The notes under the pieces were generated by a model. The model was not told the origin of the DNA, searched no databases, and worked only from the letters and a program-made list of their open reading frames with translations. From contig JAZRZA010000066.1 of NCBI GenBank assembly GCA_045601045.1, positions 1-64,000 on the forward strand: 64,000 bases of DNA. The letters run 5' to 3'. Both the position numbers and the translations under genes were made by a program. Source of the DNA: UBA1181 sp045601045. GTDB taxonomy: Bacteria; Bacteroidota; Bacteroidia; Bacteroidales; Paludibacteraceae. Positions 19,608 through 27,152 of this stretch are shown piece after piece (position 1 is the first letter of the stretch; every line of letters begins with the position of its first letter).

Positions 19608-20729
19608 TCACAAAATCTCTTTCGAATAGCAACGACGCCTAATATAAGGCGTTTGCTCATAATTACGCCAAATACGAACCGCGTTGACATTGGTCTCCAA
19701 CTGCGGATTGGTGATCGCGTATTTAAAGCCCGCATCCATGTAAGCTTGTGTCAATTTCGTGTAGTACAAGGCATGGATACCACGGTTTTGCCATTCAGGC
19801 AAAACACCGTTGAGGTACAGGTCAATCGTCTCCCGCTGACGCAATCCCTTCAAGAGATGGACAAAACCGAACGGAAGAATCTTTCCCTTCGCCTTCTGGA
19901 AGGCCTTGGAAAGAGAGGGCATGCTGACGCCAAAGCCCACCACATCATCGTGCTCGTCCAAAACGAAGCAGACGAATTTAGGGTCGATGAAGGAGAAATA
20001 GGTACTGATCAACGATTCGATCTCCTTCTCGGAAAGTTCGGCATATCCATATAGATTCTTGAACGCCTCGTTCAGGGTATGGAACATCGACTTTCCATAT
20101 TTCAAGACATCCTTCTTCTTGTCGAATATCACCGCCCTCACATTGTAGCGTCTGGCCAAACCTTCACTGACAGCCTTCACCTTCTCGGGCACATCCGTCA
20201 CCTTAATAATGTACTGTAACCAATCCTCATCCTTGTGAAAGCCCAACTCCTCCAACATGGTCGGGTAATAGGGGTGGTTGTAGATATTGGCGATGGTAGG
20301 CAGTTTGTCGAATCCCTCGACAAGCAATCCCTCCTTATCCATATCATTGAAACCAAGAGGACCTTGGATCACCTTCATGCCGCGTTCGCGGCCCCATGCG
20401 ATCACCTGGTCGATCAAAGCGCGGAGTACTTCTATGTCCTCAATGAATTCAAGCCATCCGAAACGGACTTTACCTCCCCATTTATCATTCGCCACCTTGT
20501 TGATGATCGCCGCCACACGTCCAGCCAACTTGCCATCCTTATAGGCTAACCAATAATCGGCCTCACAATGGTCGAACGCCGGATTTTTATCCTTGCGCAA
20601 GACATTCATCTCATCCATTTCCAAAGGGGGAACCCAATAGTCATTTCCTCTATATAAATCATACGGTAAACGAATGAACTTCTTCAAGTCCGCTTTTGTC
20701 TCTACCTTCTTTAACTCAATATTTGCCAT
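19608..20729 (-). CDS. GNAT-like acetyltransferase family protein
   Basis: 373 residues. The N-terminal half (LPYDLYRGNDYWVPPLEMDE, then WLAYKDGKLAGRVAAIINK) and the C-terminal half (FVCFVLDEHDDVVGFGVSMPSL, then LPEWQNRGIHALYYTKLTQAYMDAGFKYAITNPQLETNVNAVRIWRNY) resemble acyl-CoA N-acyltransferase folds. The Asn-x-Arg-Gly segment stands where GNAT enzymes bind the CoA pyrophosphate. The family is conserved in Bacteroidales, but I know of no assigned substrate. A -7 box is present 22 bases upstream. Confidence 0.85.
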   Translation of the reverse strand: MANIELKKVETKADLKKFIRLPYDLYRGNDYWVPPLEMDEMNVLRKDKNPAFDHCEADYWLAYKDGKLAGRVAAIINKVANDKWGGKVRFGWLEFIEDIEVLRALIDQVIAWGRERGMKVIQGPLGFNDMDKEGLLVEGFDKLPTIANIYNHPYYPTMLEELGFHKDEDWLQYIIKVTDVPEKVKAVSEGLARRYNVRAVIFDKKKDVLKYGKSMFHTLNEAFKNLYGYAELSEKEIESLISTYFSFIDPKFVCFVLDEHDDVVGFGVSMPSLSKAFQKAKGKILPFGFVHLLKGLRQRETIDLYLNGVLPEWQNRGIHALYYTKLTQAYMDAGFKYAITNPQLETNVNAVRIWRNYEQTPYIRRRCYSKEIL

Positions 20730-20750
20730 ACAGTGTACAAATCAATCGCA

Positions 20751-20758
20751 CAAAAATA
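20751..20758 (-). promoter_or_regulatory. -7 box for the GNAT-like gene
   Basis: TATTTTTG on the minus strand, matching TAnnTTTG, 22 bases before the ATG at 20729. Confidence 0.55.
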
Positions 20759-20853
20759 CAATTCTTAATTGACTTTGTGGAACGTTCATTTCCTAAATCT
20801 TAAATCTTCACTAAAAAATTGGTTTTAAGATTTTTTTAATCAGTGAAAATGAG

Positions 20854-20861
20854 TATATTTG
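20854..20861 (+). promoter_or_regulatory. -7 box for the HU gene
   Basis: TATATTTG, a perfect TAnnTTTG. A T-rich tract stands where the -33 element is expected. Confidence 0.65.
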
Positions 20862-20916
20862 CAACCCGAAAATAAAAAGATAAGTACGTTATTATAAACA
20901 AAGTATTCCAAAGAAG

Positions 20917-21219
20917 ATGACAAAAGCAGATATCGTTAATGAGATTTCAAGAACGACAGGAATTGAGAGAGAAGATGTATTGAAGGTTGTAGAATCCTTC
21001 ATGAAAGAGGTAAAGAAGTCTTTGTCAAAAAGCGAGGATGTATATTTGAGAGGTTTCGGTTCCTTCATCGTAAAAGCGAGAGCAGAGAAGACCGCACGCA
21101 ACATTTCCAAGAAGACATCCATCATTATCCCAGCACATAATATACCAGCGTTCAAGCCAGCTAAGACCTTCATGAACGACGTGAAGAAGACTACAGTGAA
21201 GGACGCTAAAAAGAAATAA
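20917..21219 (+). CDS. HU-family DNA-binding protein
   Basis: 100 residues, a dimeric DNA-bending nucleoid protein. The N-terminal helices (MTKADIVNEISRTTGIEREDVLKVVESFMKEVKKSL) lead into the saddle motif YLRGFGSFIVKARAEKTARNI and the DNA-clasping arm IIPAHNIPAFKPAKTF, where the Pro at the tip intercalates. The C-terminal KKTTVKDAKKK adds positive charge. It is followed 33 bases later by a 29-codon basic gene, a pairing I associate with Bacteroidales genomes upstream of RNase G. Confidence 0.95.
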   Translation: MTKADIVNEISRTTGIEREDVLKVVESFMKEVKKSLSKSEDVYLRGFGSFIVKARAEKTARNISKKTSIIIPAHNIPAFKPAKTFMNDVKKTTVKDAKKK

Positions 21220-21252
21220 TTATTTTATTAGTAAACTTAAATTTTAACAACT

Positions 21253-21342
21253 ATGCCAAGCGGAAAGAAGAGAAAGAGACATAAAATGTCTACTCACAAA
21301 CGCAAGAAGAGACTAAAGAAGAATCGTCATAAGAAGAAGTAA
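21253..21342 (+). CDS. 29-residue basic protein, AURKAIP1/COX24 (mS38/bS22-like) family
   Basis: MPSGKKRKRHKMSTHKRKKR begins a peptide of only 29 residues, nearly all Lys, Arg and His. This is the small conserved Bacteroidota protein annotated as AURKAIP1/COX24 domain, related to the C-terminal helix of mitochondrial ribosomal protein mS38 and comparable to bS22, both of which lie at the decoding face of the small subunit. Ribosome association is inferred from this kinship and composition. It sits between HU and RNase G and is followed by an intrinsic terminator. It is easy to miss because of its length. Confidence 0.8.
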   Translation: MPSGKKRKRHKMSTHKRKKRLKKNRHKKK

Positions 21343-21368
21343 TAGTCTAGTTGCGAAAAAAAAGACGA

Positions 21369-21408
21369 AAGAACAAACTTGAGTACATGCTTAGGTTTGT
21401 TCTTTTTT
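21369..21408 (+). terminator. intrinsic terminator / possible attenuator before RNase G
   Basis: AAGAACAAACTTGAG pairs with CTTAGGTTTGTTCTT (two G-U pairs) around TACATG, followed by a run of T. It ends the HU/mS38-like transcript, 20 bases before the RNase G start codon. Confidence 0.8.
21392..21399 (+). promoter_or_regulatory. -7-like box inside the terminator stem, possible RNase G promoter
   Basis: TAGGTTTG fits TAnnTTTG and lies in the descending arm of the terminator. It is 30 bases before the rng ATG, the distance seen at other promoters here. It could be coincidence. Confidence 0.35.
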
Positions 21409-21428
21409 ATGTAACAAATTTTTAAATT

Positions 21429-23033
21429 ATGAATAGCGAATTAGTATTTGACGTTCAAGCATCGGAAATATCCATCGCTCAACTCGACGACAAGAAACTA
21501 GTCGAGGTGAACAAGGATAAGCGCGATAGCAAATTCTCCGTCGGCGACATATACCTCGCCAAGGTGAAGAAGCTGATGCCAGGGCTCAATGCGGCATTCG
21601 TTGACGTAGGCTACGAGAAGGGAGCATTCCTCCACTACCAAGACCTGGGACCACACTTCTTGACACTCAATTCGTTCATGAAGGATGCTCTCAGCGGCAA
21701 GAAGAAAGGGCTCACCCTCTCACGCTACCAAATCCAAAAGGAGATCCAGAAGGGCGGACAAATCACCGATCTACTCCAACCAGGACAAGAGGTGCTTGTA
21801 CAAATCGCCAAAGAACCGATCTCCACAAAAGGGCCTAGACTTACGGCGGAAATCTCCATCGCGGGAAGATTCTTGGTCTTAATTCCAGGTGCGGACAGAG
21901 TGTTCGTCTCCCAAAAGATCAAATCCAACGAGGAACGCAACCGTATCAAGCAAATTGTCAGAAGCGTGAAACCTAAAAACTTCGGCGTCATCGTACGTAC
22001 CGTTGCGGAAGGAAAGAGCGTGGAAGACGTAAGCGCGGAGATACAGATGTTGGTGAGCCGTTGGGAAGCCAGTGTCAAGAAGATGAGCGGCGAAGGCAAA
22101 TTGCCTAAACTCATCTACGAGGAACTAGGTCGTACCGTCTCTATCCTTAGAGATATTTTCAATCCTTCATTCGAAAGCATCCACGTAAACGATAAAACCG
22201 TTTACCACGAGGTGCTGGACTATGTGAGCGAAATCGCTCCTGAGAAGAAGGGCATCGTCAAGTTGTACACCGACGACACCCCTATCTTCGACCATTTCGG
22301 CGTAACGAAGCAGTTGAAATCGCTCTTCGGCAGAATCGTCTCCTTCAAAAACGGAGCCTATCTCTACATAGAGAAGACCGAAGCGATGCACGTTGTGGAT
22401 GTCAACAGCGGCAACAAATCAAAAGCAGGAAACGATCAGGAAGCTAACGCCATCGAGGTGAATCTCGCGGCTGCCGATGAGTTGGCGAGACAATTGCGAT
22501 TGAGAGACCTTGGAGGCATCATCGTGGTCGATTTCATCGATATGCTGAAAGCGGAGAACCGTCAGGCCCTCTACGACAGAATGAAGGCAAACATGGCAAA
22601 CGACCGTGCAAGACACAACATTTTGCAGCTTAGCAAGTTCGGTCTGATGCAAATTACACGTCAACGGGTGCGTCCTGAGATGCACATCAACACAGAGGAG
22701 GTTTGTCCGACGTGTATGGGCAAAGGTGTTGCCCAACCATCCATCTTATTCGTCGACACATTGGAGAGTAAGATCGATTATTTAGTTAATATCTTGGAAA
22801 TCAAGAAGTTCAAACTTTATGTCCACCCTTATGTAGCGGCTTATATCAACAAAGGCTTCCCATTCTTCACCCTAAAATCGAAGTGGAGCCGCAAGTATCA
22901 TTGTTCATTTAAGCTGGTAGAGTCACAAAATTTCCCGTTCCTACAATACAAATTCTATGATGAAAAAGGCAACGAGGTGGACTTAACAGAGGAGTCTGAA
23001 ACGATGCGTGAGGTCGAGGACGACGAGGATTGA
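21429..23033 (+). CDS. rng: ribonuclease E/G
   Basis: 534 residues. An S1 RNA-binding domain spans about residues 37-120 (VGDIYLAKVKKLMPGLNAAFVDVGYEKGAFLH). The 5'-sensor and DNase-I-like catalytic region follow, with the Asp residues in VVDVNSG and VVDFIDM that bind magnesium. The zinc-link is EVCPTCMGKG near residue 420, whose cysteines form the dimer-joining site. It lacks the long disordered C-terminus of E. coli RNase E, so it is the short RNase G type that processes rRNA and degrades mRNA. A strong hairpin precedes it by 20 bases. Confidence 0.95.
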   Translation: MNSELVFDVQASEISIAQLDDKKLVEVNKDKRDSKFSVGDIYLAKVKKLMPGLNAAFVDVGYEKGAFLHYQDLGPHFLTLNSFMKDALSGKKKGLTLSRYQIQKEIQKGGQITDLLQPGQEVLVQIAKEPISTKGPRLTAEISIAGRFLVLIPGADRVFVSQKIKSNEERNRIKQIVRSVKPKNFGVIVRTVAEGKSVEDVSAEIQMLVSRWEASVKKMSGEGKLPKLIYEELGRTVSILRDIFNPSFESIHVNDKTVYHEVLDYVSEIAPEKKGIVKLYTDDTPIFDHFGVTKQLKSLFGRIVSFKNGAYLYIEKTEAMHVVDVNSGNKSKAGNDQEANAIEVNLAAADELARQLRLRDLGGIIVVDFIDMLKAENRQALYDRMKANMANDRARHNILQLSKFGLMQITRQRVRPEMHINTEEVCPTCMGKGVAQPSILFVDTLESKIDYLVNILEIKKFKLYVHPYVAAYINKGFPFFTLKSKWSRKYHCSFKLVESQNFPFLQYKFYDEKGNEVDLTEESETMREVEDDED

Positions 23034-23048
23034 TCCTTTACCCCCTAT

Positions 23049-23106
23049 CGCAGCTCTTAGAAAACATCGGGCGGTGAATCGAATGGTTCGCCGCCCTTTT
23101 TTATTG
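23049..23106 (+). terminator. RNase G terminator; copy 1 of a three-copy repeat
   Basis: GGGCGGTGAA pairs with TTCGCCGCCC around an 8-base loop, then TTTTTT. The 36-base core GAAAACATC...GCCGCC recurs at 26961 and 28493. Confidence 0.85.
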
Positions 23107-23119
23107 GGATAGGAAAGAA

Positions 23120-23210
23120 CTGCACGGTCTATCATGCAGTTTTTGATATATTTTGCATGCTCTATCGTGCAATTTTTAAAAGAAACTGCACACTGCATCG
23201 TGCAATTGAC
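23120..23210 (+). repeat. iteron set 1: three repeats, 33-bp period, upstream of ATPase 1
   Basis: Units begin at 23120, 23153 and 23186, exactly 33 bases apart. Unit consensus is YTGCAYGSTCTATCRTGCAR, an imperfect inverted repeat of TGCAC/GTGCA type. The third unit ends directly before the -7 box at 23211, so it covers the -33 region and spacer. Confidence 0.85.
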
Positions 23211-23218
23211 TATATTTG
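23211..23218 (+). promoter_or_regulatory. -7 box for ATPase 1
   Basis: TATATTTG, perfect consensus, 25 bases after the start of the third iteron and 30 bases before the ATG. Confidence 0.65.
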
Positions 23219-23240
23219 CACATTAAATCAAAGGTTGGAT

Positions 23241-24419
23241 ATGAACAGACTCATTGAAACACATAGACTTTTATTAAACAGAGTAAACACTGATTTTGTA
23301 CGTTATCTTCACGATAAGATCAACTGGGAGAATCGATTGGTCTCAATATTGGGCGCCAGAGGAACAGGAAAAACCACCTTGCTTCTTCAACACATTAAGA
23401 TGTGCGATGATGGCACGACCTCGCTCTACGTAACCGCGGATGATTTCTACTTTACCACACATAGACTCTATGATCTTGCAAAGGAGTTTTACCAAAGCGG
23501 CGGAAAGAAACTTTATATCGACGAGGTGCACAAATACGATGGATGGTCCACAGAAATTAAGAACATTTACGACCTACTACCGGACCTTCACATTGTCTAT
23601 ACAGGTTCATCCATTTTAGATTTGGAACAAGGCGGAGCCGATTTAAGCAGGAGAAAAGTAGAATATCATCTGAAGGGACTCTCCTTCCGAGAATACCTCA
23701 ACATTACCCTACACGAGAACCTTCCCTCGTATTCGCTGGAAGATGTATTAGCGGGGAAAGTTGCTTTCCCTTATGTGGAACATCGTCCACTAGCACTTTT
23801 CAAACAATACTTAAAGGTCGGATATTATCCCTATTTTATAGAATCGGACGACTATAGCCTTCGACTCAGAAGTGTTTTAAAGCAGGTAGTAGAGTTTGAT
23901 ATTCCATCGTTCGCAAAAATGAATGTCACCTCAAGTGCAAAGCTCAAGAAATTGCTCTATGTCATAGCACAGAGTGTTCCTTTCAAACCCAACTTCTCTG
24001 TTTTGGAAAGAGAACTGGGTATCTCCAGAAATATATTGCCTGATTATCTAACGTACTTAGAAAAAGCACAACTTATCACAATGATACGGGAGAAGGCAAC
24101 CGGAATAAAAATTTTGCAAAAAATAGACAAGATATACTTGAACAACCCCAACCTATTTTATGTTCTTGCGGATGGAGAGCCAAACATTGGAACCATTCGG
24201 GAAAATATTTTTATTCAATTTCTACAGGATTTGTACCCCATCGTCTCCTCTCCGACGCAAGCGGATTTCGAGGTAAACGATTACACTTTTGAAGTGGGGG
24301 GAAAGAATAAAGCCACCCAACAAATCAAGGAATTAGAGAACTCTTATCTTGTCAAAGATGACATTGAATATGCCACTTCACGCGAGATTCCGCTCTGGAT
24401 GTTCGGATTTCTCTATTGA
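23241..24419 (+). CDS. AAA+ ATPase with DUF4143 (ATPase 1)
   Basis: 392 residues counted from MNRLIETH; upstream in-frame codons run through the iterons and promoter and are not coding. Walker A is GARGTGKTT, Walker B KLYIDEVHK, and sensor 1 is IVYTGSS. A winged-helix-like middle follows (FSVLERELGISRNILPDYLTYLEKAQLI). The C-terminus has a PD-(D/E)XK-like pattern: RENIFIQFL, QADFEVNDYTFEVGGKNKA, with Asp and Glu-x-x-x-Lys. These ATPases are common and mobile in Bacteroidales; a nuclease or defence role is often suspected but unproven. It is the first of three in 9 kb. Confidence 0.9.
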   Translation: MNRLIETHRLLLNRVNTDFVRYLHDKINWENRLVSILGARGTGKTTLLLQHIKMCDDGTTSLYVTADDFYFTTHRLYDLAKEFYQSGGKKLYIDEVHKYDGWSTEIKNIYDLLPDLHIVYTGSSILDLEQGGADLSRRKVEYHLKGLSFREYLNITLHENLPSYSLEDVLAGKVAFPYVEHRPLALFKQYLKVGYYPYFIESDDYSLRLRSVLKQVVEFDIPSFAKMNVTSSAKLKKLLYVIAQSVPFKPNFSVLERELGISRNILPDYLTYLEKAQLITMIREKATGIKILQKIDKIYLNNPNLFYVLADGEPNIGTIRENIFIQFLQDLYPIVSSPTQADFEVNDYTFEVGGKNKATQQIKELENSYLVKDDIEYATSREIPLWMFGFLY

Positions 24420-24556
24420 GAGAATTAAGCATTCCCAATTTGCACATTACAATAATTCTCCCTAACTTGCGGGAAATAAAACATTAAACTAAAAGAATTG
24501 TAACAAAAGGGAACGATTTAAATTAACATATTATAAATTAAAGCATTAGCTATTAT
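24420..24556. other. AT-rich intergenic stretch before the structured region
   Basis: No gene, clear promoter or repeat family seen. It contains ATTTGCACATTA at 24438, also present at 23214 across the ATPase 1 -7 box. Confidence 0.4.
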
Positions 24557-24754
24557 TCTTGTCCAAATCAAAAGCCTGCAAACTGATGATTTAGCATTAT
24601 CGGATAAACGCTAATCCACGGGAAGCTTGTACTCTCGTACATCCATTATTAAGGTTGATGCTCGCACCAATTAGGTGTGGGCTAATCTATAATGGATGGC
24701 GGGGTTCTTGCAGGCTCCCCGTGGACAAGATAGAAAGGCTCGCACCTTTCTTTT
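24557..24754 (+). ncRNA. candidate structured RNA with pseudoknot and terminator, class unknown
   Basis: Helices that can form together are: P1 TCTTGTCC (24557) with GGACAAGA (24723); P2 AGCCTGCAA (24573) with TTGCAGGCT (24708); hairpin H1 24588-24616; hairpin H2 TGTAC/GTACA at 24628-24641; and long hairpin H3 with TCCATTAT/ATAATGGA outside and GCTCGCACC/GGTGTGGGC inside (24642-24696). ACGGG at 24618-24622 can also pair with CCCGT at 24718-24722, which lies exactly between the 3' arms of P2 and P1, making a pseudoknot. A 7-bp hairpin with T run (24732-24754) ends it on the plus strand. An alternative pairing of 24616-24629 with 24711-24724 competes with P2. No known RNA class is recognised. 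Confidence 0.5.
24732..24754 (+). terminator. terminator of the candidate RNA
   Basis: AGAAAGG, loop CTCGCA, CCTTTCT, then TTTT. The T run is only on the plus-strand side. Confidence 0.55.
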
Positions 24755-24766
24755 AGCCGATAGTGA

Positions 24767-24802
24767 AGATTGATAGTGTGATGTGAATAATGCTATCAAT
24801 CT
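24767..24802 (+). promoter_or_regulatory. inverted repeat abutting the methylase start codon
   Basis: AGATTGATAG and CTATCAATCT are perfect 10-base arms with a 16-base spacer. The right arm ends at the base before the ATG. It could be an autoregulatory operator or an RNA hairpin hiding the ribosome-binding region. Confidence 0.6.
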
Positions 24803-25843
24803 ATGGCAGGAAATAAAAACCTTCATGCGGCGAACAAAGCGAAGAAGGATGAGTTCTACACGCAACTATCCGACATTGCCAACGAGTTAAAACACTACAA
24901 ACAGCACTTTGCAGGAAAGACAGTGTTTTGTAACTGCGACGACCCTTACGAAAGCAACTTTTTCAAATACTTTGCTCTCAACTTCAATGTTTTGGGACTG
25001 AAAAAACTGATTGCCACCTGCTACGACGGTTCGCCCGTAGCTGCAACACAAATGCTCCTTTTTGAACCCGACGAACCCTACGGCAAGCAAGAAAAAACAC
25101 GCGTACCACACAAAATAGTGATTACCGAAGTACGCGATGTGAACGGAGATGGAGCAACTGATCTTGCCGATGTGGAGTGGCTAATCAAGAATGACAAAAA
25201 TGTACTTACAACCCTGCAAGGTAATGGCGATTTCCGATCCAAGGAATGTGTTGAATTACTAAAAGAAGCCGATATTGTGGTTACAAATCCGCCTTTCTCG
25301 TTATTTCGAGAATATGTGGCGCAGTTGGTTCAGTACGACAAAAAGTTCTTGATTATTGGAAATCAAAATGCTATTACTTATAAGGAGATTTTTAAATTGA
25401 TTAAAGAAAACCAATTATGGCTAGGAAGTTGCTTGTCATATAGTGCTTTTAAGGTCCCTGCTAATTACGAAGAGAAGAGTGTTCGATTTTGGATAGATGA
25501 AACAGGTCAAAAGTGGCGTAGTATGGGTAATATATGCTGGTTTACTAATCTAGACCATAACAAACGTCACGAGTTTTTGGATTTATACAAACAATATTCT
25601 GCAGATGAGTATCCTACATATGATAATTACGATGCTATTAATGTAGATAAGGTTGATGATATACCTATTGATTATCATGGCATAATGGGCGTTCCAATCA
25701 CATTTTTAGGGAAGTATAATCCTGAGCAATTCGAAATCACTGGTGCGATGACAACAACGAAAGTAGAAGGTTATAATTATGGATATCCATATGTAAACGG
25801 AAAGAAAATATATGCAAGAGTATTAATCCGTAAAAAACAATAA
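24803..25843 (+). CDS. EcoRI-type adenine-specific DNA methyltransferase
   Basis: 346 residues (MAGNKNLHAANKAKKDEFYTQ...). The EcoRI-methylase family start is followed by the SAM site region TVFCNCDDPYESNFFKYFALNF and the catalytic motif DIVVTNPPFSLFREYV, where NPPF marks N6-adenine methylation. FLIIGNQNAI and the C-terminal KTKVEGYNYGYPYVNGKKIYARVLIRK-type ending are family-typical. No EcoRI-like endonuclease is present; instead a DUF262-HNH gene starts 4 bases after the stop, so the two form an operon. An inverted repeat touches the start codon. Confidence 0.9.
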   Translation: MAGNKNLHAANKAKKDEFYTQLSDIANELKHYKQHFAGKTVFCNCDDPYESNFFKYFALNFNVLGLKKLIATCYDGSPVAATQMLLFEPDEPYGKQEKTRVPHKIVITEVRDVNGDGATDLADVEWLIKNDKNVLTTLQGNGDFRSKECVELLKEADIVVTNPPFSLFREYVAQLVQYDKKFLIIGNQNAITYKEIFKLIKENQLWLGSCLSYSAFKVPANYEEKSVRFWIDETGQKWRSMGNICWFTNLDHNKRHEFLDLYKQYSADEYPTYDNYDAINVDKVDDIPIDYHGIMGVPITFLGKYNPEQFEITGAMTTTKVEGYNYGYPYVNGKKIYARVLIRKKQ

Positions 25844-25847
25844 AACC

Positions 25848-26945
25848 ATGGAAATAACACTAACACCCATCCGCATCGGAGATTTATATGCGGGATTTAA
25901 AAATAGTGAAGAAGAAGGCGTATTTGGCTATGGTGGCAAACTGAATATTCGCCCCAAGTACCAACGTGAGTTTGTTTATAGCGAGAAGCAACAAGTGGCA
26001 GTAATTGATAGCATACACAAAGGCTTTCCACTAAACGTAATGTATTGGGTAGAAAACGAGGATGGTACATTTGAACTACTCGATGGACAACAACGTACAA
26101 TGAGTATCTGCGAGTTCTTGAGCGGTAACTTTTTTGTCGATTGGAACGGCACGCTTAAAAGTGGCGTAAACCTCACCCCTGACGAACGAAGAAAATTCGA
26201 GGATTATCAATTGATGGTATATATTTGTCGTAATGGTAGCGACGACGAAAAAATCAATTGGTTCGAAACAATAAATATTGCAGGAGAAAAACTAACCAAG
26301 CAAGAGATTCGTAATGCAATATATTGCGGTGAATGGGTTACTGCAGCCAAACGCAAATTTAGCAAAACAGGCTGCGTGGCTTACAAAATCGGCAGCGATT
26401 ATATGAGCGGTTCACCCATTCGTCAGGACTATCTGGAGACAGCCATAGCGTGGATCAACAACGGTAAAATAAGAGAATATATGGCCATACATCAGCACGA
26501 TAGTAATGCTGACGACCTATGGCTCTACTTTCAGAACGTAATCCAATGGGTACAAGCTAAGTTCTCCAAAAAACGTAGAGAGATGAAACAAGTGGCTTGG
26601 GGCGAACTCTACAACAAACACAAGGATGACAAACTTGACGCAACCGAGCTTGAGAAAAGAATTGCTGAGCTTATGAAAGATAGTGATGTGCAAAAAAAGT
26701 CTGGCATCTACGCCTATGTTTTGGACGGAGACGAGCACCACCTTGGCATCCGAGCTTTCGACGATAACACCAAGCGAGAAGTGTACGAGAGGCAGAATGG
26801 TATTTGCAAAAATTGTGGCAAGCACTTTGAAATCGAGCAAATGGAAGCCGACCACATCACTCCATGGAAAGAGGGAGGACGCACCATCGCCGAGAACTGC
26901 CAAATGCTCTGTCGTGAGTGCAATAGGCGGAAGAGTGATAAATAA
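25848..26945 (+). CDS. DUF262 protein with C-terminal HNH nuclease (GmrSD-like)
   Basis: 365 residues. The N-terminal DUF262 domain has IRPKYQREFVYSEKQQVAVIDSI, with the conserved Tyr-Gln-Arg, and ELLDGQQRTMSICEFL, the DGQQR motif used for nucleotide binding in GmrS-type proteins. The C-terminal HNH domain reads NGICKNCGKHFEIEQMEADHITPWKEGGRTIAENCQMLCRECNRRKSDK, with two CxxC zinc pairs and the Asp-His of the active site. Being coupled to an adenine methylase, it is the natural candidate for a restriction partner. The last 45 codon-region bases are duplicated downstream of ATPase 2. Confidence 0.9.
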   Translation: MEITLTPIRIGDLYAGFKNSEEEGVFGYGGKLNIRPKYQREFVYSEKQQVAVIDSIHKGFPLNVMYWVENEDGTFELLDGQQRTMSICEFLSGNFFVDWNGTLKSGVNLTPDERRKFEDYQLMVYICRNGSDDEKINWFETINIAGEKLTKQEIRNAIYCGEWVTAAKRKFSKTGCVAYKIGSDYMSGSPIRQDYLETAIAWINNGKIREYMAIHQHDSNADDLWLYFQNVIQWVQAKFSKKRREMKQVAWGELYNKHKDDKLDATELEKRIAELMKDSDVQKKSGIYAYVLDGDEHHLGIRAFDDNTKREVYERQNGICKNCGKHFEIEQMEADHITPWKEGGRTIAENCQMLCRECNRRKSDK

Positions 26946-26996
26946 CCCCGCAGCGCTACAGAAAACATCGGGCGGTGAATCGAATGGTTCGCCGCC
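26901..26996 (+). repeat. 96-bp perfect direct repeat, copy A
   Basis: Covers the last 15 codons of the DUF262-HNH gene and its terminator. Identical to 28433-28528, with a further 12 bases upstream matching at 9 positions. Together they bracket ATPase 2. Confidence 0.9.
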
Positions 26997-27005
26997 TTTT
27001 TTATT
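26949..27005 (+). terminator. terminator after DUF262-HNH; copy 2 of the rng-terminator repeat
   Basis: GGCGGTGAA pairs with TTCGCCGCC, then TTTTTT. Core identical to the hairpin after rng. Confidence 0.8.
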
Positions 27006-27030
27006 GTAACACATAAGTTCTTTACGCCAC

Positions 27031-27119
27031 TTTATCGTCTATATTAGATAAAAACATAGTTGTTTTATCGTTTATATCCAACACAAAAGATTGAATTTTG
27101 TCGATTATATTAGATAAAA
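27031..27119 (+). repeat. iteron set 2: three repeats, 33-bp period, upstream of ATPase 2
   Basis: Units begin at 27031, 27064 and 27097, exactly 33 bases apart: TTTATCGTCTATATTAGATA, TTTATCGTTTATATCCAACA, TTTGTCGATTATATTAGATA. Units 1 and 3 have TTTRTC/GATAAA symmetry. Unit 3 starts 27 bases before the -7 box. Confidence 0.85.
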
Positions 27120-27123
27120 TGAT

Positions 27124-27131
27124 TATTTTCG
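27124..27131 (+). promoter_or_regulatory. -7 box for ATPase 2 (TTCG variant)
   Basis: TATTTTCG, 29 bases before the ATG at 27153. Confidence 0.55.
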
Positions 27132-27152
27132 CACAAAAATAAACGGCAAATT

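Noticed and set aside
23157..23240. Upstream in-frame start for ATPase 1
   Set aside because: It would place codons over two iterons and the -7 box; the family-typical N-terminus begins at 23241.
23214..24449. 12-base repeat ATTTGCACATTA at 23214 and 24438 as an insertion footprint of ATPase 1
   Set aside because: Too short and AT-rich to separate from chance, and the left copy overlaps the -7 box.
24557..24754. Candidate RNA as a retron msr-msd
   Set aside because: Closing inverted repeats and a long hairpin fit loosely, but no reverse transcriptase is encoded nearby.
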